DNA of 64,000 nt, taken from Hordeum vulgare subsp. vulgare (lineage: Eukaryota; Streptophyta; Magnoliopsida; Poales; Poaceae). Below the pieces are notes generated by a model that was not told where the DNA came from, ran no database searches, and worked only from the letters and a program-made list of their open reading frames with translations. The stretch is from contig NC_058521.1 of NCBI RefSeq assembly GCF_904849725.1, positions 429,926,676 through 429,990,675 of the forward strand. Reading direction: 5' to 3'. Shown here piece after piece: positions 10,886 to 21,432 of this stretch. How positions within the stretch are numbered: the stretch's first letter is position 1; each line of letters opens with the position of its first letter. Both the position numbers and the translations under genes were made by a program.

Positions 10886-11560
10886 CGACCCCCCGCCCAC
10901 GACCCCCGACGCCCCACGCCACCAACCCCCGAGGCCCGACGCCACCAACCCCCGACCCTCGACCCCCGACCCCCAACGCCACCGACACCCGACTCTCGAC
11001 CCCCGACACCCGACACCACTGTCCCCCGACACCCGACTCCCGACCCCCGACGCCCGACGCCACCAACCCTTGACGCCCGACGCCACCAACCCCCGACCCT
11101 CGATCCCCGACCCCGACGCCACTGACACCCGACTCCCGACCCCCGACCCCCGACGCCCAACACCACTGATCCCCGACCCCCAACTCCCAACGCCCGACAC
11201 CACTGACCCCCGACCCCCGACCACTGATCCCCGACTCCCGACCCCCGACGCCCGACACCACTGACCCCTGACCCCCGACCCCCGACCCCCGACTCCCGAC
11301 CCCCGACGCCCGACACCACTGACCCCCGACCCCCGACCCCCGACGCCACTGACCCTCGACCCCCGACCCCTGACCACCGACGCCACTAACCTCCAACCCC
11401 GGGCCCCCGACACCTCTTTGGCCTCTTGTTGATCGAAAAGACCCCAACCCCCAACGACACTGACCCCCGACCATCGACGCATTTAACCCGACTCCCGACC
11501 ACCGACACCCGACACCACCGACCCTCAACGGCACTGACTCCCGACGCCACTAAGCCCTGA
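10886..11560. repeat. Minisatellite of CCCCGAC-type units
   Basis: Short units (CCCCGAC, CCCGACGCC, CACCACTGACC) repeat with variation for nearly 700 bp. A higher-order unit ending GACGCCCGACACCACTGACC recurs at least three times around 11150-11330. All frames across it are repeat artefacts (Gly-Val-Gly/Pro-rich). Confidence 0.85.
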
Positions 11561-11920
11561 CCTCCGACACCTCTTCTGCCTTCTGGTGAACAAGAAGGTG
11601 ATTTTCGGCCTTCTAGAGGCCCGCGGGGTCATAGTTTTGTAAATTATGAGTTAGGTCACATATTTTACGATTATGTTAATTATAAAAACATCATATTTGT
11701 GTTGATCGTGTGAATTTCAATGTGCATTTGTTCGACGACCTCCACGTGCGTTGGACGAGCTCCGTCCTTGCGTTTGTTGGTGAGCACAAATGACTTCTCC
11801 TCCTACCCCCTTAATTTGCTCTTTCCCGGTCTTCATGCCGATGAAATTTGCGAGCTATAGGCTTCTTCAATCATGAGTATGCGTGACCAGTATGCGTCTC
11901 CCGTTTGAAAGGGCAACATC

Positions 11921-11928
11921 TATAAATA
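11921..11928 (+). promoter_or_regulatory. Candidate TATA box of the CACTA transposase gene
   Basis: TATAAATA lies about 420 bp before the TNP2 start codon and 63 bp before the foldback. This is a fitting place for the promoter of the transposase transcript. Prediction from sequence only. Confidence 0.5.
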
Positions 11929-11990
11929 TGCATTTCTTTCCATATTTATAACCGCCATCCTTTCGAATTGTCCAACATTATCCATAGACA

Positions 11991-12209
11991 GCCTGAGTAT
12001 GTGTAGATTGGGTTTGGTTTCCCGTATGCCGTGCTCCAGATCCGATGCGGAATTTCGTCAGTGCCTCCCCTGTTGTTCTCCGGTTAAACATCCCCTCTGC
12101 TTATTGCCGAGACGTGTATCAGGAGAACAGCGGGGAGGTGCTACCGAAATTCTGCGTCGCATCTGGAACAGAGCATGGGAAAACGAACCCAGTCTACACA
12201 TACTCGGGC
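11991..12209. repeat. Long foldback (inverted repeat) in the leader of the transposase gene
   Basis: The left arm (11991-12081) and right arm (12122-12209) are reverse complements over about 90 bp with scattered mismatches, separated by about 40 bp. Matching blocks include GAGTATGTGTAGA with TCTACACATACTC, CGGAATTTCG with CGAAATTCTG (one mismatch) and CCTCCCC with GGGGAGG. If transcribed, it forms one long hairpin in the 5' leader of the TNP2 gene. Confidence 0.85.
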
Positions 12210-12344
12210 GGGATTAGGACCTATCTTTACCTATTAGCGTGTAGGTTGCATGGACGTAATAAAACTGACAAACTTGATTAGCGTATGAATATAGATGATG
12301 AATTATATATTTATTTCTTGTGCCCCCATAGGTAGCTAGGGAAC

Positions 12345-15300
12345 ATGAGTGATCGTGCTTGGATGTACACTGGTCACCCTAGTCAGAAAGACATGACCCA
12401 TGAATGGTTAAAAAAAACCAGGGGGTTTGTGAGAGCCGCATTTGCAAATGGCCAGCAAAAAACCTGGTGCCCCTGTCCCAACTGCGACAACTAGAAAAAG
12501 CAGACAAAGTTTGAAATGGGTAAACACCTGCAGAAGTGGGGTTTTACACCTAATTATACGGTGTGGACTTTTCATGGTGAGTCTCACCAACGTGCCAGAG
12601 CTGAGGTGATTCGTCGTCGCACCGACGAGCATGGTACCGGGATTGAAGACATGGTGCAAGACTTTGATGATGCTCGGGATTCGGACGATGAGATGGAGGA
12701 ATCTGCAAAGGCCTTCTATGAAATGTTGGAGTCTTCAAAACGTCCTCTCGACGAGCAGACTGAGCTTTGTCAGCTGGATGCCATCGCGCAAGTAATGGCT
12801 CTGAAGGCTCAATTCAACCTAGGCAGAGAATGCTACGACGTGATGATGACGATATTTGGGCGCTTTCTACCCAAAGTCCATGTACTGCCTGCAAACCTGT
12901 ACCAGTCAGAGAAAATTCTTTGTGTACTTAAGATGCCCTATGAGAAGATACATGCCTGTGAGAATGGATGTGCCTTATTTAAGCTTGAGTATGCGGCCTT
13001 GAACTATTGCCCCATTTGCAATTCTTCCAGGTATATTGTGGTAGACAACGGTATGGGTGAGAAGAATCAGACCAAAATCCCCATTAGTGTTCTTCGGTAT
13101 CTGCCAATCATACCAAGACTTCAATGTCTTTTCATGGTCGAAGAGACGGCCAGACAGATGACATGGCACAAATTGGGCAAAAGAACCGAAGTAGATGCGG
13201 ACGGGAAAAAGATGCTGGTACACACTTTAGATGGTTTTGCGTGGAGGCACTTCGATGCATTGCATAAGGATAAATCGGAAGATCCAAGGCAACCTAGAGT
13301 TGCCATCAGCACGGATGGGTTCAATGTGTATGATATGATGGCAACACAATACAGTTGTTGGCCTGTATTTCTCATTCCACTAAATTTGCCACCCGGAGAG
13401 ATTATGAAAAGAAAGAATATTTTCCTGATGTTGATAATTCCAGGGCCCAACTATCCGGGGAAGAATATGAATGTGTACATGCAGCCGCTTAAGGATGAGT
13501 TGCAAGAAGCCTGGGATAATGGGATCAAGACCTACGACGCTGCTACCAAAACAAATTTCAAAATGCATGTGTGGTACATGTACTCGACGCATGATTATCC
13601 GGCATTTGCGCTATTCGCTGGCTGGTGTGTGCATGGAAGGTTCCCGTGCACCACATGCAAGGCATCTCTTCAGTTCCGTTGGCTGCAGGCTAGTCGCAAG
13701 TATTCTTGCTTCGACATGCATAGACAATTCCTGGATCCTGACCATAAGTTCAGAGAAGACAAGAAGAATTTCATCAAAGGTAGAGTTGTCAAAAACACTG
13801 CACCAGCTGCGTTGACAGGCCAACAGACCCTTGATCAGTTAAATGCTCTCGAGCCTGATCCTTTGCGTCCAGGATACTTCGAAGGGTATAATAGGGAACA
13901 CGCCTGGACTCACAAGTCATGCTTATGTAATCTTTCTTACTTCAAAGACCTCCTTTGCCCACACAATATTGACGTGATGCACACTGAAAAGAATATTGCG
14001 GAGGCCATTTTTGGTACATTGTTCGGCATAGAGGGGAAGTCAAAAGATAATCCTAAGGCTAGAATCGACCTGGAGGCTCTATGTGATAGACCGTTGCAAA
14101 ACTTGCGACAATGGAAAGGAAAGCAAAGCATAGCGAAGCCAAAGGCATGGTTCAATCTTGAAAGGCCAGCTATGAGGGAAATGCTATTGTGGGTGAAAAT
14201 GTGGTTGATGTTCCCCGATGGGTATGCTGCAAATCTAAAGAGGGGAGCGAGTCTTGAGAAATTGAAAATATTTGGGCTCAAGAGTCATGTTTGGCACATA
14301 TGGATAGAGCGGGTAATGCCGGTGATGTTGCGTGGCTTTATCCCTGAGGCTGAATGGCTAGTACTGGCAGAGCTGAGCTATTTCTTCCATTCTCTTTGTG
14401 CGAAAGAACTATCGCGTGGCGTGCTAGATGAAATGGAAGAGTTGGCGCCGGAGCTGATCTGCAAATTAGAAAAGATCTTTCCACCGGGCTTCTTTAATCC
14501 AATGCAACATTTGATTTTGCATCTCCCGACCGAGGCAAGAATGGGGGCCCGTTCAAAATCGATGGTGCTACTCAACTGAGAGAATGCAGAAGACGCTTCG
14601 AGCTAAGTGTAAAAATAAACGTAGAATTGAAGCATCGATGGCCGAGGCATTCATTACTGACGAGGCGGCAAACTTCGTGACAGCACACTACGAAGCCAAA
14701 AATCATCATTTGCATAACCCGAAGCCTCGGTACAATGATGGCGATCCAAAAAAAGTCCGATCCAACCTCAGCCTATTCAAACGTAAGCTCGCACCATCCG
14801 GTCCTTCGAAAGGGAAATCATTGGATGTCAAAGAATGGCGGACCATTTCTTTCTATATCTTCACCAACCTAACAGAAGTGTGGCCGTACATCGAGTAAGT
14901 TCTTGGTAATTTATTTTTCCGCAACTTCTAATTGCTATGAACTACTCTTATTCCCGGATATTTGATATAGTCGATACGTCGCCGAATTCTCGGATGGAGC
15001 GGTCATCAAAAAGGATTCCGTCGAAGAGTATGAGCTTCTCGCAAAGCATGGAGGCTACTATCCCGGTTTCATCTCTTGGTTCAAACAAAGGGTAATTAAT
15101 TACCATTAAGGGCCCATTTGATTTCTTGGTCTAATTTGCGGCTAATGCATCCATTCTTTCGTATTAAACTTGTAGGCTGATGCAGAGTCTATGGACGCCG
15201 AGTTGAGACAAGTCGCGAATGGTTTTGACTATAAGGTCCGTTCATTTGACAAATACAACATCAATGGGTATCACTTTCGTACCTTTGGCAAAGAGCTATC

Positions 15301-15877
15301 TATGCCCGACCTAAAGACTACAAATTGTTCTGTCTCTGCTATCGACGAAGGATACACCGAGTATTATGGAAGAGTTGAAGCAATTTATGAACTTCTATTC
15401 TATGGTGAAAACCCACCGACCGTCGTAGTCTTCAAATGTTATTGGTTTGAGCCGAGGGAGACTACAAGGACTCATGAACATATAGGACTAGTCAAAATCA
15501 ACCAAAACACCCACTTAGATGTTCCCGATGTCTATATTACGGCTCAACAGGCGACACAAGTTTTCTATCTACCGTGGGCCCGCCAGACTGATCCAAATCT
15601 CAAAGGTTGGGATGTCGTTTATGAAGTGCCACCACATTTTAGACCACCTACCCTCAATGAAGAGGATTACGAACCTCACATTAACCAAGACACATATGAA
15701 GGAGAATTCTTCCAAGAAACACGTATGTCCAAGAAACGTTTCAAGAACTGCTCTACTTCACCCCAGAACATTGAAGTAGACAACAATGATGAATCCGTCT
15801 TAACCCCTGAGCCCGAGCAGGAAGAGCTGAAAGAAGAAGAGGTTACTGCTGCGGATGACCTGTCACTTCTTGAATGA
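12345..15877 (+). pseudogene. CACTA TNP2-type transposase (Transposase_21), two disabling changes
   Basis: Cuts and joins the element ends in the nucleus. The start ATG at 12345 (MSDRAWMYTGH) opens the transposase-associated domain, which has a CPCPNC zinc motif. An in-frame TAG at 12492 breaks it. After that, 687 codons are open (12516-14579) with TNP2 signatures: ISTDGFNVYDM, LIPLNLPPGE, NVYMQPLKDEL, FAGWCVHGRFPCTTC and DVMHTEKNI. A one-base indel in a G/C run near 14550 shifts the frame inside the DUF4218 region, which continues at 14584. Introns with GT-AG ends are visible at 14895-14970 and 15092-15175. The last exon (15176-15877) encodes the DUF4216 domain (VVVFKCYWFEP) and an acidic tail. 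Confidence 0.9.
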
Positions 15878-16191
15878 TTACATAATGGTGGCCTTCCACA
15901 TGTTCTTCATGATAGTGATGATGATGATGCATTTATTGATGATAGTGATGATCATGATGCATTTATTGACCCCGAAGCATATATAGACGAGCACGATTGT
16001 TATTAGTTCATGTCAGCTATTCAACTATTATACTATATATAAATTTTGAGTTCATGTTAGATATTCAATTTTTATTAGTCATGTTGGTATTTATGACGAT
16101 GATACACTTAAATTATATACATTTTATTACTCATGTTGGTATTTATGTTGTACTAATTTCATTTACTCTTTGCCATGATAGGTGTTCAAAG

Positions 16192-18570
16192 ATGGTGGGA
16201 AAGGGTCGAAAGAACTCCGCGGCTCCTTCTTCGTCGGCGGGTGATGGGATGGGTACTTCCATTCCTGCCTCGCCTCTTCGGAGAGTGTTCCTCTCTACTC
16301 TGCAAGGAGCGCCCCCCGTGAGAGGAGGTCGACCCCCCGCTTAGCCGAGAGGTACTAAAGGTACACGTTGTATTCATGTTGGTATTTATGTTGTACTCAT
16401 GTTGTATGCATATTGGTATTTATATACATTTTATTACTCATGTTGGTATTTATGTTGTACTACAGGTACACGTGGCCGTGGGAGAGGTAGGGCGGTGGCT
16501 GCCGCGCCTTCTGAGGTGGCGGCTACACGGTCTCCGCCACCACCCCAAGCTGATTCACCTGAGCACAGCACTTCTAGGGTGGATTCGTCTGAGGCGGAGG
16601 CTACACGGTCTCCGGTTCACGAGCCTCGGGTCGACGAGCCTTCGACCCACGTGACTCGTGTCCTAGAGGTTTCATTCCAGGCGACTCCGGAGCAAAGCAG
16701 GGGTGAGGGTACGTCCCAAGAGACCCAGTGGGATGCTGATAGCGACGAGGAGCTGGGTGAGGGGGCTACCGTCTACCAGCGTGGTAGTTTGGAGCTCCCT
16801 CTCGTGCGAGTGACCCCCGAGCAGAGGTGGTCGATTAGGCCAAATGGGGACAAGTAAGTTAATTTACTCTTATTTAACCTTTTGCCTTCGCGTTTTCTCA
16901 AATATCTAATGTTTTGGCTTTAATTTGTCATACTGGAGGGGTTGGATTGTTTCCAAGGGTGTCCGCAAGCCCAACAGCGTCCTTGGTGTGCTTTGCCGTA
17001 AAAACTTCCGAGGGTTTGTTACGTTGCTTGGTCGGGAGCGATAGGTAGGAATGACCTGGGAGCACTACTTGGGTGCCCCGGCCCCGCCGGAGGTGGAGAT
17101 CGACGGTGTTTTGTGCGACACGAGGGAGGACATGGTGATTCGAAAGTTCTGGATAATTTCTCCTTCACACAATTATAAATCAACCATAGCTATTTATTGT
17201 ACTAATCGGTGTTGTCTCGTTTGCAGACTTACTACAGGTGTGAGGAGGGATACGAGGAGGACGCGGCAAAGGTTATCGAAACCGAATGACGCCGCCTACT
17301 TCAAAACTTTCGGCACAAGGCTCGGGTGCAGGCTGTTCGAGACTACTATGCCACGCGGCATATTAGGATTGACAAGGCGAAGTGTCGTGATGCTAAGATG
17401 GAGAAGGAGCATTACATGAAGGTAATTACATATTATTAAGGCTTTGTAGTTAGTTTCCTTGATTTGGTTCGTACGCCCTCAAATTTCTCTTTATTAACTT
17501 AGGTGCCCCCGAGATGGTGTGTGGATAAGATGGATTGTTGGGAGGCCTTGGTGGATCAGTGGTGCTCCGAAACGTGGGAGGCCAGACACAACAACGCCAA
17601 GGAGAGGCGTGGCAAAATGGTTGGCGTGCCACACCATCAAGGGAGCGTCAACTTAATCCAATTTGGCGAGAACTGGGTATGTGGTTTGCTTCATGCCTCA
17701 TGCAATTCATTCTTAATGCTATCTTGAGCCCTTTACTAATACAATTTTCCTCTCTCTCTCTTTTAGGCGCGTCATAATAAGACGGAGGTGCCATAGATGT
17801 ACGACCTGTATGCGATGGCCCATACTACCTCGTACAAGAAGGTCAGGGTATTCTCTGAGTATGACCTCGAGCATCCAGAAAACTTCACCAACATCTCCTC
17901 CCACCACAAGCTCGTGAACTACAGAGATCACGGGGAGGCGAGGAAAGGGGAGGACTTTAACCCGAGCAAGGGGCCTATTGATCCAGAGCTGGTGATGATA
18001 GCTGGCAACGGGAGGCCCCATGGCTCGATCGCCATTGGAGACGGCCTTATACGTTGTCCTAGCACTCTCCGGCATATAAAGGCACACCAAACGAGCTCTT
18101 GTCCGGAGATAACACGTCGTCCACGGCCAGTCGAGCTCGCCATCGAGGTTAGTTTAATGGACTCAACTATCTTTCCGCATTATGTTGTGCGTTGGAACCA
18201 ATATGATTACATTGCTAACAATGAGTTGTGTTGCAGGCTGCTATTCAGAAAGAGAGAGAGGCAATGCAGGCGGCTATGGCGGAGAAGGATAAGGAAATTA
18301 GGGAGCTGGAGGAGAGGACGACTCCATTGGTGGAGGCGGAGAGGGCATGGAATGATGCGTCTAACAGGGCCATATACGAGCTCTTCGTGGTAAGTTTCTT
18401 CTTCATGTTATTTCAAATCTTGCAATTTAATGTCCGTTTCATTAATAAATAAAAAGTTTGACTTGTCGAAACCAAATGTACAGTCTATGTGCGAGAAGAG
18501 CGGCCAAGTCCCTCCGCCGATGCGAGTCATTAACGTGGCGGGGACGATGAGTTTCATTTCAGTGCAGTGA
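16192..18570 (+). pseudogene. CACTA second gene, Transposase_24 (En/Spm TNPA-like) protein
   Basis: Accessory protein, expected to bind the subterminal repeats. It follows the TNP2 gene on the same strand, as in many Triticeae CACTA elements. Exons with plausible splice sites: from ATG 16192; about 16466-16853; 16939 to about 17150; 17227-17419; 17503-17676; 17767-18147; 18237-18389; 18484-18570. The first half is Ser/Pro/Arg-rich. The core has MTWEHYLG, a segment with DCWEALVDQWCSETWEARHNN and HHQGSVNL, typical of PF03004. The C-terminus is a charged coiled coil (IQKEREAMQAAMAEKDKEIR). In-frame stops occur near 16342, 17042, 17281 and 17793, so this copy is inactive. The donor near 17150 also looks mutated. 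Confidence 0.85.
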
Positions 18571-19266
18571 TCTTAAGAGTGTCCTCATGCTAACAACACA
18601 CTGCAAACGATGTTTGGTGCAGAATATCTCCCGAAATGCATCGCACGACCCTTCTACAGTCGAGCCTTCTCCAGGGCAGCCTTCTCCAGGTGAAACAAGC
18701 CAGAGCCACCGTGCTTCACCCCTTTGATGACGATAATGGTATGTTATTTCTAGTGTTTTAATAAAAAAAATAGCAAGACTTCCATCTAAATGACATAATT
18801 AGCTTATTTAGCTCCATCAAAGGCTAAATTGGCTAATTATCCTACGATATGACATAATTAGCTTAGTTAGCTCCAAAATGACCTATTTAATAAAAAAATG
18901 ACCTATATTTAGATAAGTTTTCTCCTAAATGACATAATAAGGCTTACGTAGCTACAAGATGACCTATTCCCCCTAACTTAGGTATTAAATGGCCTATAAT
19001 TAGCCTAGCTAGATCCAAAATGGCTTAATAAGCATAGTTTGCTCCGGAATGACCTATTTTACCCAAGTTAGCTCCGAAACGACGTATAATTAGCTAGGGT
19101 TCCACCTAAATGACATAATTAGCTTAGTTAGCTCCTAAATGGTCTATTTAATAAAAGATGACCTATACTTAGCTAATTATCCTCGAAATGACATAATTAG
19201 CTCCAAAAAGGCAATCTTAGCCAATTTAGCCCTAAGAAGGGGACAAGAGGAGAAGAAAGAGGAAAA

Positions 19267-19500
19267 ATGAAAGGAAGGAAGAAGAAGAAGAAGAGAAGAA
19301 GAAGAAGGAGAAGGAGGAGGATAAGAAGAAGGAGAAGAAGGAGGAGAAGAGGGAGAAGGAGCTCCTCCTTCTCCTTCTTCTTCCTCCTTCCTCCTTCTCC
19401 TTCTCCTTCTTCTTTTCTTCTTCTCCTCTTCATTCTCCTTCTCCTCCTCCTCCTCCTCCTCCTCCTTCTTTTACTTCTTCTTCTCCTTCTATTCTTCTAC
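19267..19500. repeat. Polypurine-polypyrimidine inverted repeat, first copy
   Basis: About 100 bp of GAA/GGA are followed, across the centre GGAGCTCC (near 19371), by about 130 bp of TTC/TCC, so the strand can fold on itself. The same structure recurs at 19975-20205. Confidence 0.85.
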
Positions 19501-19974
19501 GTAGGTTAGACTCATCCAAGAAAGGCTAAATTGGCTAATTATCCTACGAAATGACATAATTAGCTTAGTTAGCTCCAAAATGACCTATTTAATAAAAAAT
19601 GACCTATAGTTATCTAAGTTCTCTCCTAAATGACATAATAAGGCTTACGTAGCTACAAGATGACCTATTCCCCCTAACTTAGGTATTAAATGGCCTATAA
19701 TTAGCCTAGCTAGATCCAAAATGGATTAATAAGCATAGTTTGCTCCGGAATGACCTATTTTACCCAAGTTAGCTCCGAAACAACCTATAGTTAGCTAGGG
19801 TTCCACCCAAATGACATAATTAGCTTAGTTAGCTCCTAAATGGTCTATTTAATAAAACATGACCTATACTTAGCTAATTATCCTTGAAATGACATAATTA
19901 GCTCCAAAAAGGCATTCTTAGCCAATTTAGCCCGAAGAAGGGGACAAGAGGAGAAGAAATAGGAAAAATGAAAC

Positions 19975-20205
19975 GAAGGAAGAAGAAGAAGAAGAGAAGA
20001 AGAAGGAGGAGAAGGAGGAGGATAAGAAGAAGGAGAAGAAGGCGGAGAAGAAGGAGAAGGAGCTCCTCCTTCTCCTTCTTCTTCCTCCTTCCTCCTTCTC
20101 CTTCTCCTTCTAATTTTCTTCTTCTTCTCCTCTTCCTTCTCCTTCTCCTCCTCCTCCTCCTCCTTCTTTTACTTCTTCTTCTCTTTCTCATCTTCTACGT
20201 AGCTT
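19975..20205. repeat. Polypurine-polypyrimidine inverted repeat, second copy
   Basis: Same organisation as at 19267-19500, again centred on GGAGCTCC (near 20065). The Arg/Lys- and Leu-rich frames it creates on both strands are artefacts. Confidence 0.85.
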
Positions 20206-20602
20206 AGACTCATCCAAGAAAGGCTAAATTGGCTAATTATCCTACGAAATGACATAGTTAGCTTAGTTAGCTCCAAAATGACCTATTTAATAAAAAAAGA
20301 CCTATAGTTAGCTAAGTTCTCTCCTAAATGACATAATAAGGCTTACGTAGCTGCAAGATGACCTATTCCCCCTAACTTAGGTATTAAATGGCCTATAATT
20401 AGCCTAGCTAGATCCAAAATGGCTTAATAAGCATAGTTTGCTCCGGAATGACCTATTTTGCCCAAGTTAGCTCCGAAACGACGTATAGTTAGCTTAGTTA
20501 GCTCCTAAATGGCCTATACTTAGCAAATTTCTCTCCGAAATAACCTATATACACTTCTTCATCTAGTATTATTCTTCTAACTTTCTTATTTGTCATTTTG
20601 CA

Positions 20603-20685
20603 GATTACATTCACTTCAAGGGAAGCTTGGATTATATTGATGGAATGCTTGAAGATGATTTCTTGTACCATGGCTTGTATTGAAA
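20603..20685 (+). CDS. Possible last exon of the CACTA second gene
   Basis: A T-rich stretch ending TTTTGCAG precedes an open segment reading ITFTSREAWIILMECLKMI or, in another frame, DYIHFKGSLDYIDGMLEDD. It is followed by AT-rich DNA resembling a 3' UTR. The link to the exons before 18570 across the tandem repeat is a guess based on strand and splice signal only. Confidence 0.3.
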
Positions 20686-20914
20686 CTTGTAGTATATGTA
20701 TATATATGAAACTTTGTATGCATTTGGATGAAACTGGTGTAATATATGGTTTGGTATGGATGCAACTTGCATAATATGTATGCACTATGGATGAGAGTTA
20801 TTTTAATATGGTTATGAGTACGGAAAGAAATTTATTTATGTCAAATATAGATATATCCTGATTATTGTTAAAAATGTTGGATATAATAAAAAATAAATTA
20901 AAAAGGGGCTGGTG

Positions 20915-21432
20915 CCACCCTTTGTCGTCTGCCCCCACATGGCAAAGGGGGGATGGCAGACGGCAAAGAGGGGAGACAGAGGGGGCTGATCCCCCACTTT
21001 GCCGTCTGCAACCACATGGCAAAGGGGGGAATCAGCCCCCTATCTCTCCCTGCTTTGTCATCTGCCCCCACATGGAAAAGGGGTTATGGCAGACGACAAA
21101 GAGGGGAGAGAGAGGGGGCTGGTTCCCCCCTTTGCCGTCAGCCCCCACATGGCAAAGGGGGGATGGCAGACGGCAAAGGGAGGAGGCCTGCCGTTAACAC
21201 TTAACGGGGTCGTTGCAGTCTGTGCCGTCCCACTTAATTTGCCGTCTGCCCACTCATGGCAAAGATTCTTTGCCGTCCGTTTTGAAAAAGCAGACGGCAA
21301 AGAACCTCTTCACCGGATTTCTTTTACCGTCTACTTTGTCGTCTGCTGACCGACGGCAAAGCCTTTGCCGTCCGTGGTTCCCCCCTTTGCCATCTGCCAT
21401 GGAAGACGTCAAATTTCTGAATTTCGGTAGTG
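20915..21432. repeat. Right subterminal repeats and right terminus of CACTA element D
   Basis: About fourteen TTTGCCGTC/GACGGCAAA motifs, in pairs of opposite orientation, run to about 21400. The terminus TTCTGAATTTCGGTAGTG follows and ends at 21432. CTG (21433-21435) may be the 3-bp target duplication; GGCTG occurs at the left junction near 9748-9752, but the left terminus itself is missing. Confidence 0.88.

Larger units (their letters stand above)
18790..20540. repeat. About 700-bp tandem repeat, roughly 2.5 copies
   Basis: The landmark AGGCTAAATTGGCTAATTAT begins at 18821, 19523 and 20221, giving periods of 702 and 698 bp. Each unit is itself built of shorter degenerate units (TTAGCTCCAAAATGACCTAT-like, 20-30 bp). 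The first two copies also contain a polypurine/polypyrimidine hairpin. The array lies in the 3' non-coding part of CACTA element D, between the penultimate and last visible exons of its second gene. No protein is encoded. Confidence 0.9.
9755..21432 (+). mobile_element. Element D: CACTA (En/Spm-type) DNA transposon
   Basis: The right end is ...TTCGGTAGTG at 21432, the reverse complement of CACTACCGAA, as expected for a CACTA terminus. Both arms hold many short TTTGCCGTC/GACGGCAAA repeats, the subterminal transposase-binding type. Inside are a TNP2 transposase gene and a Transposase_24 gene in the same direction. The left CACTA terminus is not visible: similarity to the LINE stops near 9750 and the first subterminal motif is at about 9769, so the left end was probably lost with some LINE sequence. 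About 11.7 kb, including a nested MITE. Confidence 0.9.

Noticed and set aside
10041..11534. Long Gly/Val/Arg-rich and poly-Ser frames on the minus strand, up to 288 codons
   Set aside because: They follow entirely from C-rich and purine repeats; several frames are open at once, and there is no domain or start context.
19197..20207. Arg/Lys-rich and Leu-rich frames of 78-97 codons
   Set aside because: Translation of GAA/GGA and TTC/TCC tracts inside the 700-bp tandem repeat.
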